This document shows, one piece after another, positions 52,005 to 61,127 of a DNA stretch of 64,000 nt. Numbering within the stretch: the first letter of the stretch is position 1; every line of letters begins with the position of its first letter. A model generated the notes under the pieces. That model made no database searches and was not told the origin of the DNA. It worked only from the letters and a program-made list of their open reading frames with translations. Position numbers and translations under genes: made by a program. The stretch is from Flavobacteriaceae bacterium. Its GTDB lineage: Bacteria > Bacteroidota > Bacteroidia > Flavobacteriales > Flavobacteriaceae. The stretch is taken from the NCBI GenBank assembly GCA_014075215.1, contig CP046177.1:930001-994000 (forward strand), given 5' to 3'.

Positions 52005-52196
52005 ATGAAACAGTCAGAAATTATAGAATTGTCAACAGCAGATTTACAAGAGAAACTCGGAGTGTTGAAAAAAAAATATACTGATCTTAAGATGGCACAC
52101 GCTATAACTCCATTGGAAAACCCATTGCAGTTAAGAACCTTAAGAAGAACTGTAGCAAAATTTGCAACAGAGCTAACCAAAAGAGAAAACGAATAA
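52005..52196 (+). CDS. rpmC: 50S ribosomal protein L29
   Basis: L29 sits near the tunnel exit beside L23. The 63-aa helical protein shows EIIELSTADLQEKLGVLKKK and the C-terminal LRTLRRTVAKFATELTKRE. Its usual upstream neighbour rplP is displaced by the inserted lipoprotein gene. Confidence 0.96.
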   Translation: MKQSEIIELSTADLQEKLGVLKKKYTDLKMAHAITPLENPLQLRTLRRTVAKFATELTKRENE

Positions 52197-52215
52197 TTCT
52201 AAGTCAGTTTTAAAG

Positions 52216-52473
52216 ATGGAAAATAGAAATCTTAGAAAAGAAAGAATAGGTGTTGTTTCCAGTAACAAAATGGAAAAATCCATTGTGGTTTCGGAAATAA
52301 AGAGAGTAAAACACCCAATGTATGAAAAGTTCGTATTGAGAACCAAAAAATACGTTGCACATGACGAGCAGAACGACTGCAATGAAGGTGATACCGTCAG
52401 AATTATGGAAACACGCCCTATGAGTAAATCCAAGCGTTGGAGATTAGTGGAAATTCTAGAAAGAGCTAAATAA
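52216..52473 (+). CDS. rpsQ: 30S ribosomal protein S17
   Basis: S17 is a primary 16S rRNA binder. The 85-aa OB-fold protein shows KERIGVVSSNKMEKSIVVS, HPMYEKFVLRTKKYVAHDE and VRIMETRPMSKSKRWRLVEI. It is followed by rplN at 6 nt. Confidence 0.97.
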   Translation: MENRNLRKERIGVVSSNKMEKSIVVSEIKRVKHPMYEKFVLRTKKYVAHDEQNDCNEGDTVRIMETRPMSKSKRWRLVEILERAK

Positions 52474-52479
52474 TATGAT

Positions 52480-52848
52480 ATGTTACAGACAGAATCAAGA
52501 TTAAAAGTAGCAGATAATACCGGGGCAAAAGAAGTTCTGGTAATCAGAGTTTTAGGAGGAACAAAAAAACGCTATGCCGATGTTGGAGATAAAATTGTAG
52601 TTACTGTAAAGTCTGCAACTCCAAACGGAACCGTTAAAAAAGGCCAGGTATCCAGAGCTGTTGTCGTTCGTACTAAAAAAGAGGTAAGGCGTAAAGACGG
52701 GTCATATATCAGGTTTGATGATAACGCATGCGTGCTTTTAAACCCCACTGAAGAGATGAGAGGAACTCGTGTATTTGGCCCTGTAGCTCGTGAATTACGA
52801 GAGAAACAATTTATGAAGATCGTATCATTGGCACCCGAAGTGCTTTAA
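52480..52848 (+). CDS. rplN: 50S ribosomal protein L14
   Basis: L14 forms intersubunit bridges and is the target of the RsfS silencing factor. The 122-aa protein shows MLQTESRLKVADNTGAKEVL, KGQVSRAVVVRTKKEVRRKD and GTRVFGPVARELREKQFMKI. Spacing to rplX is 9 nt. Confidence 0.98.
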   Translation: MLQTESRLKVADNTGAKEVLVIRVLGGTKKRYADVGDKIVVTVKSATPNGTVKKGQVSRAVVVRTKKEVRRKDGSYIRFDDNACVLLNPTEEMRGTRVFGPVARELREKQFMKIVSLAPEVL

Positions 52849-52857
52849 AAAGTATAG

Positions 52858-53169
52858 ATGATGGTAAAATTTAAAATCAAGGTTGGAGATACTGTTAAAG
52901 TGATTGCAGGAGATCATAAAGGATCCCAAGGTAAGGTTTTACAAATCCTCAGAGATAAAAACCGGGCTTTTGTAGAAAGGGTGAACGTAGTTTCCAGACA
53001 TACAAAACCAAATGCTCAAAACCCGCAAGGAGGTATCGTAAAAAAAGAAGCTTCCATTCATATCTCTAATTTAGGATTGGTAGAAAATGGTGAAGCAGTA
53101 AGAGTAGGGTATAGAATGGAAGATGATAAAAAAGTTAGATTTTCAAAAAAATCCGATAAAGTAATATAA
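52858..53169 (+). CDS. rplX: 50S ribosomal protein L24
   Basis: L24 initiates 50S assembly. The 103-aa KOW-domain protein shows IKVGDTVKVIAGDHKGSQGK and VNVVSRHTKPNAQNPQGGIV. An alternative ATG start one codon downstream is possible. Confidence 0.97.
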   Translation: MMVKFKIKVGDTVKVIAGDHKGSQGKVLQILRDKNRAFVERVNVVSRHTKPNAQNPQGGIVKKEASIHISNLGLVENGEAVRVGYRMEDDKKVRFSKKSDKVI

Positions 53170-53171
53170 TC

Positions 53172-53726
53172 ATGAGTTATGTGCCAAGATTAAAAGAGGA
53201 ATACAAGAGCAGAGTGGTAAAAGCCCTAGCCGATGAATTTAGCTATAAGAGTGTCATGCAAGTACCTAAATTACAAAAGATTGTAGTTAGCAAAGGTGTG
53301 GGAGGAGCTGTAGCCGATAAGAAATTAATTGATTATGCCGTAGATGAGTTAACAACGATTACAGGCCAAAAAGCAATTGCTACCATATCTAAAAAAGATG
53401 TTGCATCTTTTAAATTGCGTAAGGGAATGCCAATTGGATCAAAAGTTACTTTACGTGGTGATAAGATGTATGAATTTTTAGACAGACTGATTACGGCATC
53501 TCTGCCTCGCGTAAGAGATTTTGGTGGGATCAAAGCGAATGGATTTGACGGTAGAGGCAATTATAATTTGGGAATTACCGAGCAAATCATTTTCCCCGAA
53601 ATTAGCATAGACCAGATAAAGAAAATCAATGGTATGGATATTACGTTTGTAACGTCCGCTGCCACTGATAAAGAAGCAAAATCATTATTAGGAGAATTAG
53701 GATTACCATTTAAAAAAAACGAATAG
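53172..53726 (+). CDS. rplE: 50S ribosomal protein L5
   Basis: L5 binds 5S rRNA and bridges to the 30S head. The 184-aa protein shows YKSRVVKALADEFSYKSVMQ, GQKAIATISKKDVASFKLRK, the loop RGDKMYEFLDRLITASLPRV and GNYNLGITEQIIFPEI. rpsN starts directly after its stop codon. Confidence 0.98.
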   Translation: MSYVPRLKEEYKSRVVKALADEFSYKSVMQVPKLQKIVVSKGVGGAVADKKLIDYAVDELTTITGQKAIATISKKDVASFKLRKGMPIGSKVTLRGDKMYEFLDRLITASLPRVRDFGGIKANGFDGRGNYNLGITEQIIFPEISIDQIKKINGMDITFVTSAATDKEAKSLLGELGLPFKKNE

Positions 53727-53996
53727 ATGGCTAAAGAATCAATGAAAGCTCGTGAGGTAAAAAGAGCAAAAACGGTTGCTAAATATGCAGAAAAAAGAAA
53801 AGCTTTGAAAGAAGCCGGAGATTATGATGCATTGCAAAAGTTGCCGAAAAATGCTTCTCCGATTAGAATGCACAATCGCTGTAAACTAACAGGAAGACCA
53901 AAAGGGTATATGCGCCAGTTTGGGATTTCTCGTGTAACGTTCCGCGAGATGGCAAATAAAGGATTAATACCAGGTGTAAAAAAAGCAAGCTGGTAA
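53727..53996 (+). CDS. rpsN: 30S ribosomal protein S14 (zinc-free type)
   Basis: S14 completes the 30S head. The 89-aa long form lacks the zinc-binding CxxC pairs and shows RNRCKLTGRPKGY-like sequence (MHNRCKLTGRPKGYMRQFGI) and FREMANKGLIPGVKKASW. A 90-nt spacer precedes rpsH. Confidence 0.98.
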   Translation: MAKESMKAREVKRAKTVAKYAEKRKALKEAGDYDALQKLPKNASPIRMHNRCKLTGRPKGYMRQFGISRVTFREMANKGLIPGVKKASW

Positions 53997-54086
53997 GTAA
54001 ATTAAAATTATTAATTGGTTTCAGGTTTAGCGATTAAAATGAAACAATAGAGAGATTGTTAAAAACCAAAACCGCAAACTAAATAT

Positions 54087-54485
54087 ATGTATACAGATCC
54101 AATCGCAGATTTTCTAACCAGAATTAGAAATGCAATTTCTGCAGGACACAGAGTAGTTGAAGTTCCTGCTTCAAATTTGAAGAAGGAAATGATTAAAATT
54201 TTATTTGATCAGGGATATATTTTAAGCTATCAATTTAATGATAGTACGGTTCAAGGTACTATTAAGATTGCCATAAAATATGATAGGAATACAAAAGAGT
54301 CCGTCATCAGAAAGATTCAGAGAATTAGTACGCCGGGGTTGCGTAAATATGTCAGTGCAAAGGAAATGCCCAGGGTGTTAAACGGGCTTGGTATTGCTAT
54401 TGTCTCTACTTCTAAAGGGGTGATGACTAATAAAAAAGCGCGTCAGGAAAATGTCGGAGGAGAGGTAATCTGCTATGTTTATTAA
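54087..54485 (+). CDS. rpsH: 30S ribosomal protein S8
   Basis: S8 binds the central domain of 16S rRNA and represses the spc operon in E. coli. The 132-aa protein shows DPIADFLTRIRNAISAGHRV, PGLRKYVSAKEMPRVLNGLG and STSKGVMTNKKARQENVGGE. Confidence 0.98.
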   Translation: MYTDPIADFLTRIRNAISAGHRVVEVPASNLKKEMIKILFDQGYILSYQFNDSTVQGTIKIAIKYDRNTKESVIRKIQRISTPGLRKYVSAKEMPRVLNGLGIAIVSTSKGVMTNKKARQENVGGEVICYVY

Positions 54486-54497
54486 ACTATTAAGAAG

Positions 54498-55043
54498 ATG
54501 AGTAGAATAGGAAAAAACCCAATTAGTATTCCACAAGGTGTGGAAGTTAATATAAATGGAACAACGGTAACTGTAAAAGGAAAGTTGGGAGAATTGACCC
54601 AGGAAATTTCCGAAGGAATTACTTTGAAAGTTGAAGATGCTACTCTTACTTTAGAAAGAGCATCGGAAAGTAAAAAACACAAAGCTGAACATGGATTGTA
54701 CAGAGCCCTGATTAGTAATATGGTAGCAGGAGTAAATAAAGGATTTACCAAAGAATTGGAACTGGTAGGTGTGGGTTACAGAGCTTCTAACCAAGGACAA
54801 AAGTTGGATCTGGCATTAGGTTTTTCTCATAGTATTGTTCTGGAATTAGCTCCCGAAGTAAAAGTAGAGACTGTTTCGGAGAAGGGAAAAAACCCGATAG
54901 TTAAATTGACTTCTCATGACAAACAATTGGTAGGTCAGGTAGCTGCGAAAATCCGTAGTTTTCGTAAACCGGAACCCTATAAAGGAAAAGGAATTAAGTT
55001 TGTAGGTGAAGAAATAAGAAGAAAAGCAGGTAAATCTGCATAA
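54498..55043 (+). CDS. rplF: 50S ribosomal protein L6
   Basis: L6 lies near the factor-binding site. The 181-aa protein shows MSRIGKNPISIPQGVEV, the duplicated fold, and the C-terminal KIRSFRKPEPYKGKGIKFVG. An 88-nt spacer with gaaagttgaaaa low-complexity sequence precedes rplR. Confidence 0.98.
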   Translation: MSRIGKNPISIPQGVEVNINGTTVTVKGKLGELTQEISEGITLKVEDATLTLERASESKKHKAEHGLYRALISNMVAGVNKGFTKELELVGVGYRASNQGQKLDLALGFSHSIVLELAPEVKVETVSEKGKNPIVKLTSHDKQLVGQVAAKIRSFRKPEPYKGKGIKFVGEEIRRKAGKSA

Positions 55044-55131
55044 TTGTATGAGTTGGAAAGTTGAAAATTGGAACTTTCAAAGTTCTTTTAAAACGATTCA
55101 ACGTTCAAAATTCAGAACTAATAATTAGATT

Positions 55132-55482
55132 ATGGCATTATCAAAGCTTGAAAGAAGAACCAGAATTAAGTACAGGATCAGAAAGATTATTTCCGGAACT
55201 GCTTCTAAACCGAGATTATCTGTATTTAGAAGTAATAAGGAGATTTATGCACAATTGATAGATGATGTAAATGGGATAACGATTACCAGCGTTTCATCAA
55301 GAGATAAAGACATTAAGACGACTTCTAAATCCGAAGCCGCTGCTGCGGTCGGAAAAGTGATAGCAGAAAAAGCTTCCAAATCCGGGGTAGAAACGGTCGC
55401 TTTCGACAGAAACGGGTATTTATATCATGGCAGAGTTAAAGTATTGGCAGAAGCTGCCAGAGAAGCCGGTTTAAAATTTTAA
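55132..55482 (+). CDS. rplR: 50S ribosomal protein L18
   Basis: L18 binds 5S rRNA together with L5. The 116-aa protein shows RRTRIKYRIRKIISGTASKP, RLSVFRSNKEIYAQLIDDVN and YHGRVKVLAEAAREAGLKF. Spacing to rpsE is 5 nt. Confidence 0.98.
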   Translation: MALSKLERRTRIKYRIRKIISGTASKPRLSVFRSNKEIYAQLIDDVNGITITSVSSRDKDIKTTSKSEAAAAVGKVIAEKASKSGVETVAFDRNGYLYHGRVKVLAEAAREAGLKF

Positions 55483-55487
55483 TAATT

Positions 55488-56009
55488 ATGCAAGGTTATA
55501 AAAACGTAGAAAGAGTGAAACCAAGCGGATTAGAGCTTGTAGACAGGTTGGTAGGTGTACAACGTGTTACTAAAGTTACAAAGGGAGGTAGAGCTTTCGG
55601 GTTCTCTGCCATTGTAGTTGTAGGTGATGGAAAAGGTGTTGTGGGACATGGTTTGGGAAAATCCAAAGATGTTTCTTCGGCAATTGCAAAAGCCGTGGAG
55701 GACGCGAAAAAAAATTTGGTAAGAATTCCAATCTTAAACGGTACACTGCCTCATGAACAAAAAGGAAAATACGGAGGAGCTAAAGTATTTATAAAACCAG
55801 CCTCAAACGGTACCGGGGTTATTGCAGGTGGCGCTGTGCGTGCTGTGTTGGAATCTGTAGGGATTCACGATGTATTGTCAAAATCCCAAGGATCATCGAA
55901 TCCTCATAATGTGGTAAAAGCTACTTTTGATGCACTGTTGCAATTGAGAAGTGCTGCGGTGATTGCAAAGCAAAGAGGTATTTCTCTGGAAAGGGTATTT
56001 AACGGGTAA
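55488..56009 (+). CDS. rpsE: 30S ribosomal protein S5
   Basis: S5 affects translational accuracy and mRNA unwinding. The 173-aa protein has the RNA-binding S5 domain (LVGVQRVTKVTKGGRAFGFS, VVVGDGKGVVGHGLGKSKDV) and GGAVRAVLESVGIHDVLSKS. Confidence 0.98.
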   Translation: MQGYKNVERVKPSGLELVDRLVGVQRVTKVTKGGRAFGFSAIVVVGDGKGVVGHGLGKSKDVSSAIAKAVEDAKKNLVRIPILNGTLPHEQKGKYGGAKVFIKPASNGTGVIAGGAVRAVLESVGIHDVLSKSQGSSNPHNVVKATFDALLQLRSAAVIAKQRGISLERVFNG

Positions 56010-56019
56010 ATCTAAGACG

Positions 56020-56199
56020 ATGGCAAAAATTAAAGTTACACAGGTAAAAAGTAAAATAGGGCATCTTCAGAAGCAAAAGAGAACTCTTGAAGCATTAGGT
56101 TTGCGAAAAATGAACCAAACTGTAGAACATGAAGCCGGCCCTACCATTATGGGTATGATAAATAAAGTGAAACATTTAGTTTCTGTAGAAGAAATTTAA
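56020..56199 (+). CDS. rpmD: 50S ribosomal protein L30
   Basis: L30 is a small 59-aa protein of the 50S subunit with KIKVTQVKSKIGHLQKQKRT and LRKMNQTVEHEAGPTIMGMI. The ATG at 56020 begins the conserved sequence; an in-frame upstream start inside rpsE is not used. Confidence 0.96.
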   Translation: MAKIKVTQVKSKIGHLQKQKRTLEALGLRKMNQTVEHEAGPTIMGMINKVKHLVSVEEI

Positions 56200-56212
56200 T
56201 ACGAGATATAAG

Positions 56213-56662
56213 ATGAATTTACATAACTTAAAACCGGCAGAAGGTTCTGTAAAAAAGAGTAAAAGGATTGCCAGAGGAGAAGGATCCGGAAAAGGCGGTA
56301 CAGCTACCAGGGGTCATAAAGGGGCAAAATCCCGTTCGGGTTATTCCAGAAAAATTGGATTTGAAGGAGGTCAAATGCCGCTTCAAAGACGAGTGCCTAA
56401 GTTTGGTTTTACGAATATAAACCGCAAGGAATATGCTGGGATCAATTTGGATACATTACAAGAACTAGTTGATCATAAGAAAATTGCCGATACGGTAGAT
56501 TTGGAGATTTTAGTTGCTAATGATGTTGTGGGTAAAAACGATTTAGTGAAAATTTTAGGTCGCGGAGCATTAAAAGCTTCATTGACTGTTACCGTACATA
56601 AATTTACTACAAATGCAAAAGCAGCTATTGAGGCTGTCGGTGGAAAAGCAGTTACTTTATAA
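56213..56662 (+). CDS. rplO: 50S ribosomal protein L15
   Basis: L15 is a late assembly protein of the 50S subunit. The 149-aa protein shows NLHNLKPAEGSVKKSKRIAR, GKGGTATRGHKGAKSRSGYS and FEGGQMPLQRRVPKFGF. secY follows at 11 nt. Confidence 0.98.
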   Translation: MNLHNLKPAEGSVKKSKRIARGEGSGKGGTATRGHKGAKSRSGYSRKIGFEGGQMPLQRRVPKFGFTNINRKEYAGINLDTLQELVDHKKIADTVDLEILVANDVVGKNDLVKILGRGALKASLTVTVHKFTTNAKAAIEAVGGKAVTL

Positions 56663-56673
56663 AATTTACACCT

Positions 56674-58005
56674 ATGATGAATTTTATAAATATATTAAAA
56701 AATATTTGGAAGATAGAAGAATTAAAGAATAGAATTCTTCTGACCATTGGTTTAATTGCCGTATATCGTTTTATGGCTCAGATTCCTTTGCCGGGAATTG
56801 ACCCTACGCAATTAACAGCACTAAAACAAAGTACTGAAGGAGGCGGACTTTTAGGCTTATTGAATGTATTTACAGGAGGAGCTTTTGCCAGAGCTTCAGT
56901 AATGGCATTGGGTATTATGCCTTATATCTCTGCGTCTATTGTTGTACAATTAATGGGGATTGCCGTGCCCTATTTACAAAAACTGCAGAAGGATGGAGAA
57001 AGTGGCAGAAAAAAAATTACGCAGATTACAAGATGGCTTACCATTGCTATTACATTGGTGCAAGGCCCAACATATATTGCAACCATCCAAAACTCTTTCG
57101 GATTACCGGCGGAAGCATTTTTAGTCGGCGGAGCAACGTTTTGGTTATCTTCTATGATTATCCTGACGGCAGGAACCATTTTTGCGATGTGGTTAGGAGA
57201 GCGTATTACCGATAAAGGTGTCGGAAACGGAATATCGCTATTGATTACCGTGGGGATTATTGCAAACTTCCCTGCAGCTTTTGTTCAGGAATTAGTTTCT
57301 AAAACCACCGGAGCCGGAGCAGGCGGAATTATGATGATCTTAATTGAGATCATTGTTTGGTTTGTCATTATTTTATTGACCGTATTGTTAGTCACTGCAG
57401 TTCGTAAAATTACGGTGCAGTATGCCAGAAGAACAAGAGTAGGCAACATTCAAAATGCAACAAGTTCCAGGGATTATATTCCATTAAAGCTAAATGCAGC
57501 AGGTGTAATGCCCATCATTTTTGCACAGGCCATTATGTTTTTACCGTTGGCATTAGCGAAGAAATTTCCTGTTTTGAATGATTTACAAAACATCAACGGA
57601 TTATGGTATAATGTGGTTTTTGCACTATTAATTATCATATTTAGTTTCTTTTATACTGCAATTACTATTCCTACTAACAAAATGGCAGAAGACCTGAAAA
57701 GAGCCGGCGGATTTATACCGGGAATCAGGCCGGGAAAAGATACCGCTGAAAGATTAGATAGCGTATTGTCCAGAATAACCTTTCCGGGGTCTTTATTTTT
57801 AGCAGCATTATCCATACTACCGGCAATTGTCGTTCAATTTGGCGTTCAACAAAACTGGTCATTGTTTTACGGAGGAACTTCATTAATTATTATGGTAGGT
57901 GTTGCTATAGATACCATTCAACAAGTAAATTCGTACTTATTAAATCGTCATTACGACGGTTTAATGAAAACGGGAAGTAGTGGCAATAGAAAATTATCTA
58001 AATAA
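56674..58005 (+). CDS. secY: Protein translocase subunit SecY
   Basis: SecY forms the protein-conducting channel of the inner membrane. The 443-aa protein has ten membrane helices and shows FMAQIPLPGIDPTQL, ALGIMPYISASIVVQLMGIA (plug/helix 2 region), GERITDKGVGNGISLLITVG and GFIPGIRPGKDTAERLDSVL. It lies in the usual position between rplO and infA. Confidence 0.98.
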   Translation: MMNFINILKNIWKIEELKNRILLTIGLIAVYRFMAQIPLPGIDPTQLTALKQSTEGGGLLGLLNVFTGGAFARASVMALGIMPYISASIVVQLMGIAVPYLQKLQKDGESGRKKITQITRWLTIAITLVQGPTYIATIQNSFGLPAEAFLVGGATFWLSSMIILTAGTIFAMWLGERITDKGVGNGISLLITVGIIANFPAAFVQELVSKTTGAGAGGIMMILIEIIVWFVIILLTVLLVTAVRKITVQYARRTRVGNIQNATSSRDYIPLKLNAAGVMPIIFAQAIMFLPLALAKKFPVLNDLQNINGLWYNVVFALLIIIFSFFYTAITIPTNKMAEDLKRAGGFIPGIRPGKDTAERLDSVLSRITFPGSLFLAALSILPAIVVQFGVQQNWSLFYGGTSLIIMVGVAIDTIQQVNSYLLNRHYDGLMKTGSSGNRKLSK

Positions 58006-58010
58006 TATAT

Positions 58011-58226
58011 ATGGCAAAGCAACCGGCGATTCAACAAGATGGAACCATAACAGAAGCATTATCAAATGCGATGTTTCGTGTGGAATTAGAGAATGGGCAT
58101 ATTGTAACAGCTCATATATCCGGTAAAATGCGTATGCATTATATCAAATTATTACCGGGGGATAAAGTAAAATTAGAAATGAGTCCTTATGATTTATCAA
58201 AAGCAAGGATTACTTATAGATATTAA
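58011..58226 (+). CDS. infA: Translation initiation factor IF-1
   Basis: IF-1 blocks the A site during initiation. The 71-aa OB-fold protein shows KQPAIQQDGTITEALSNAMF, VELENGHIVTAHISGKMRMH and LPGDKVKLEMSPYDLSKARI. It lies 5 nt after secY. Confidence 0.98.
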   Translation: MAKQPAIQQDGTITEALSNAMFRVELENGHIVTAHISGKMRMHYIKLLPGDKVKLEMSPYDLSKARITYRY

Positions 58227-58319
58227 AAACTAGTTGCAAAGTTTGTAAAGTAAAAAATTGTAAAGCTATCCTCACAACTTTTAAACTTTACAACTTTTAA
58301 ATTTTTAACGTAAAGAAAA

Positions 58320-58436
58320 ATGAAAGTTAGAGCATCCGTAAAAAAAAGAAGTGCAGATTGTAAAATTGTACGTAGGAAGGGCAGATTATATGTAATTAAT
58401 AAACAAAACCCCAGATTTAAACAAAGACAGGGATAA
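58320..58436 (+). CDS. rpmJ: 50S ribosomal protein L36
   Basis: A 38-codon frame encodes MKVRASVKKRSADCKIVRRK followed by GRLYVINKQNPRFKQRQG, the complete short L36. The protein keeps one Cys of the usual zinc set (C14) but lacks the others, so it is the zinc-free (C-minus) type. It lies between infA and rpsM, its normal place. The 93-nt spacer upstream contains aacttttaaacttt low-complexity sequence. Confidence 0.96.
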   Translation: MKVRASVKKRSADCKIVRRKGRLYVINKQNPRFKQRQG

Positions 58437-58497
58437 AGTAGTGGTTAAGTGTTAAAATTTTTAACCCCAATACCAAACTACTAAAACTAATTTTAAT

Positions 58498-58863
58498 ATG
58501 GCAAGAATAGCAGGTATAGACATTCCGAAGAACAAAAGAGGAGTTATTGCATTAACTTATATCTTTGGTATAGGAAAGAGCAGAGCTAAAGAAATTTTAG
58601 CAAATGCAAAAGTTGACGAAAGCATTAAAGTTCAGGATTGGACTGATGATCAAATAGCAGCAATTAGAGAACAAGCAGGTACCTATACTATAGAAGGCGA
58701 GTTACGATCTGAAGTTCAGCTGAGCATTAAACGCTTGATGGATATAGGATGCCAACGGGGAATCAGACACAGAGCCGGATTACCTTTAAGAGGCCAGAGA
58801 ACTAAAAATAATTCCAGAACAAGAAAAGGTAAAAGGAAAACAGTAGCGAATAAGAAAAAATAA
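58498..58863 (+). CDS. rpsM: 30S ribosomal protein S13
   Basis: S13 bridges to the 50S subunit. The 121-aa protein shows RIAGIDIPKNKRGVIALTYI, YGIGxxRAKEIL-like sequence (FGIGKSRAKEILANAK), and RHRAGLPLRGQRTKNNSRTR. Confidence 0.98.
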   Translation: MARIAGIDIPKNKRGVIALTYIFGIGKSRAKEILANAKVDESIKVQDWTDDQIAAIREQAGTYTIEGELRSEVQLSIKRLMDIGCQRGIRHRAGLPLRGQRTKNNSRTRKGKRKTVANKKK

Positions 58864-58948
58864 TAAAATAGTGGTTAACTTTTAGTACAATGGTATTCTT
58901 TGAAAGCATATTGGCAACTTATAAACAGCGACTAACAACTATAAAATT

Positions 58949-59332
58949 ATGGCAAAAACAAGTTCAAAAAAACGTAAAGTAATTATAGAATCGATTGGAG
59001 AAGCACATATTCATGCATCATTCAATAATATTATTATTTCTTTAACTAATAAGAAAGGTGATGTTATTGCCTGGTCGTCGGCAGGGAAAATGGGTTTTAG
59101 AGGTTCTAAAAAGAATACCCCTTATGCTGCTCAGTTATCTGCAGAGGATTGTGCCAGAGTTGCTCATGAAGCTGGTTTGCGCAAAGTAAAAGTGTATGTG
59201 AAAGGGCCTGGAAATGGTAGAGAATCTGCTATCAGGTCTATTCACAATGCAGGGATTGAAGTTACCGAAATTGTCGATGTGACTCCGGTTCCGCACAATG
59301 GTTGTCGTCCACCAAAAAGAAGACGGGTATAA
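58949..59332 (+). CDS. rpsK: 30S ribosomal protein S11
   Basis: S11 shapes the platform at the E site. The 127-aa protein shows AHIHASFNNIIISLTNKKGD, SSAGKMGFRGSKKNTPYAAQ and TPVPHNGCRPPKRRRV. Confidence 0.98.
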   Translation: MAKTSSKKRKVIIESIGEAHIHASFNNIIISLTNKKGDVIAWSSAGKMGFRGSKKNTPYAAQLSAEDCARVAHEAGLRKVKVYVKGPGNGRESAIRSIHNAGIEVTEIVDVTPVPHNGCRPPKRRRV

Positions 59333-59408
59333 TAAATTTTAATAGATAGGAATTTAGATTATCGAAGGAATAGCCTTAATTCATAATTCCTATCATAACT
59401 AGTTAAAA

Positions 59409-60014
59409 ATGGCAAGATATACAGGACCAAAAACTAAAATTGCTCGTAAGTTTGGCGAAGCGATTTTTGGCGAAGACAAAAGTTTCGAAAAAAGAAATTA
59501 CCCTCCGGGACAGCATGGAAATAACAAAAGACGAGGAAAGAAATCCGAATATGCTGTTCAATTAATGGAAAAGCAGAAAGCAAAATATGCATACGGTATA
59601 TTGGAGCGTCAGTTTAGTAACTTATTTAAGAAGGCATCTCGCTCTAAAGGAATTACAGGAGAAGTTTTATTACAATTGTGTGAAGCTCGTTTGGATAATG
59701 TAGTATATCGTTTTGGTATTGCAAATTCCAGAAGAGGAGCACGTCAATTCGTATCTCACAGGCATATTACCGTAAATGGAGAAATTGTAAATATTCCTTC
59801 ATACTCTTTAAAAGAAGGCGATATTGTTGCCGTAAGAGAAAAATCGAAATCATTGCAGGTTGTTGAGGATTCATTAGCATCTTCCCATACTGTTTATGAA
59901 TGGCTAAGCTGGAATGCAGATAAGAAAGAAGGAGCTTTCGTGAAATCCCCTGAGAGAATACAAATCCCCGAAAATATCAAAGAACAATTAATCGTAGAGT
60001 TATACTCTAAATAA
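59409..60014 (+). CDS. rpsD: 30S ribosomal protein S4
   Basis: S4 starts 30S assembly. The 201-aa protein shows ARYTGPKTKIARKFGEAIFG, RNYPPGQHGNNKRRGKKSEY and the S4 RNA-binding segment GARQFVSHRHITVNGEIVNI. It is followed by rpoA at 16 nt. Confidence 0.98.
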   Translation: MARYTGPKTKIARKFGEAIFGEDKSFEKRNYPPGQHGNNKRRGKKSEYAVQLMEKQKAKYAYGILERQFSNLFKKASRSKGITGEVLLQLCEARLDNVVYRFGIANSRRGARQFVSHRHITVNGEIVNIPSYSLKEGDIVAVREKSKSLQVVEDSLASSHTVYEWLSWNADKKEGAFVKSPERIQIPENIKEQLIVELYSK

Positions 60015-60030
60015 TTCTGATAAACACACT

Positions 60031-61023
60031 ATGGCAATTTTAAATTTTCAAAAGCCCGATAAAGTCATCATGGTAGAATCTACAGATTTTTCTGGGAGAT
60101 TTGAATTCAGACCTCTTGAACCAGGGTTTGGTTTAACGGTAGGGAATGCTTTAAGAAGAGTATTGTTGTCTTCTTTGGAAGGTTTTGCAATTACATCTTT
60201 AAGGATTGATGGTGTAGAACATGAGTTTTCTACCATTGAGGGTATCGTAGAAGATGTAACTGAAATTATTTTAAATCTAAAACAAGTACGCTTAAAAAAG
60301 CAAATTGATGAAACTGATAAAGAAACCGTATCTGTTGCAGTGTCCGGACAGGAACAATTAACCGCGGGTGATTTACAAAAATTTATATCAGGATTTCAGG
60401 TATTAAACCCTGATTTGGTAATCTGTAATATGGATACCTCTGTAAAATTAAACATGGAGCTTACCATAGAAAAAGGTAGAGGATTTGTATCTGCGGAAGA
60501 AAATAAAAGCCCCGGAACACCCATTGGTACTATTTTTACGGACTCCATTTACACTCCGATAAAGAATGTAAAATATGCCATTGAAAATTTCCGTGTAGAA
60601 CAAAAAACAGACTATGAAAAACTAATTTTTGATATTGATACGGATGGGTCTATAAATCCAAAGGATGCATTAACAGAAGCAGCTAAAATCTTAATTCATC
60701 ACTTTATGTTATTCTCAGATGAGAGGATTACTTTAGAAGCCGATGAAATAGCTCAGACTGAAACATATGACGAAGAATCGTTGCACATGCGTCAATTATT
60801 AAAAACAAGACTAATCGATATGGATTTGTCTGTTAGAGCTTTAAATTGCCTAAAAGCAGCTGAAGTAGATACCTTAGGAGATTTAGTATCTTTTAATAAG
60901 AGTGATTTAATGAAATTCAGAAATTTTGGTAAAAAATCATTGACTGAATTGGAAGAACTGGTAAATGTTAAGGGGTTAAATTTTGGAATGGATTTAACAA
61001 AATATAAATTAGATAGAGATTAA
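60031..61023 (+). CDS. rpoA: RNA polymerase alpha subunit
   Basis: RpoA dimerises to scaffold RNA polymerase. The 330-aa protein has the N-terminal assembly domain (RFEFRPLEPGFGLTVGNALR, RRVLLSSLEGFAITSLRIDG) and the C-terminal DNA-binding domain (VRALNCLKAAEVDTLGDLVS, MKFRNFGKKSLTELEELV). A 286-nt spacer with a 160-bp repeat separates it from rplQ. Confidence 0.98.
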   Translation: MAILNFQKPDKVIMVESTDFSGRFEFRPLEPGFGLTVGNALRRVLLSSLEGFAITSLRIDGVEHEFSTIEGIVEDVTEIILNLKQVRLKKQIDETDKETVSVAVSGQEQLTAGDLQKFISGFQVLNPDLVICNMDTSVKLNMELTIEKGRGFVSAEENKSPGTPIGTIFTDSIYTPIKNVKYAIENFRVEQKTDYEKLIFDIDTDGSINPKDALTEAAKILIHHFMLFSDERITLEADEIAQTETYDEESLHMRQLLKTRLIDMDLSVRALNCLKAAEVDTLGDLVSFNKSDLMKFRNFGKKSLTELEELVNVKGLNFGMDLTKYKLDRD

Positions 61024-61127
61024 AAAATGTAGATAATAGAATAAAAGGTATAGACTTAAAGATTAAAATGAAAACAATTTTCAACAAAATAGAACAAAAA
61101 AATCTAGTATCTAATCTAACATCTAAC

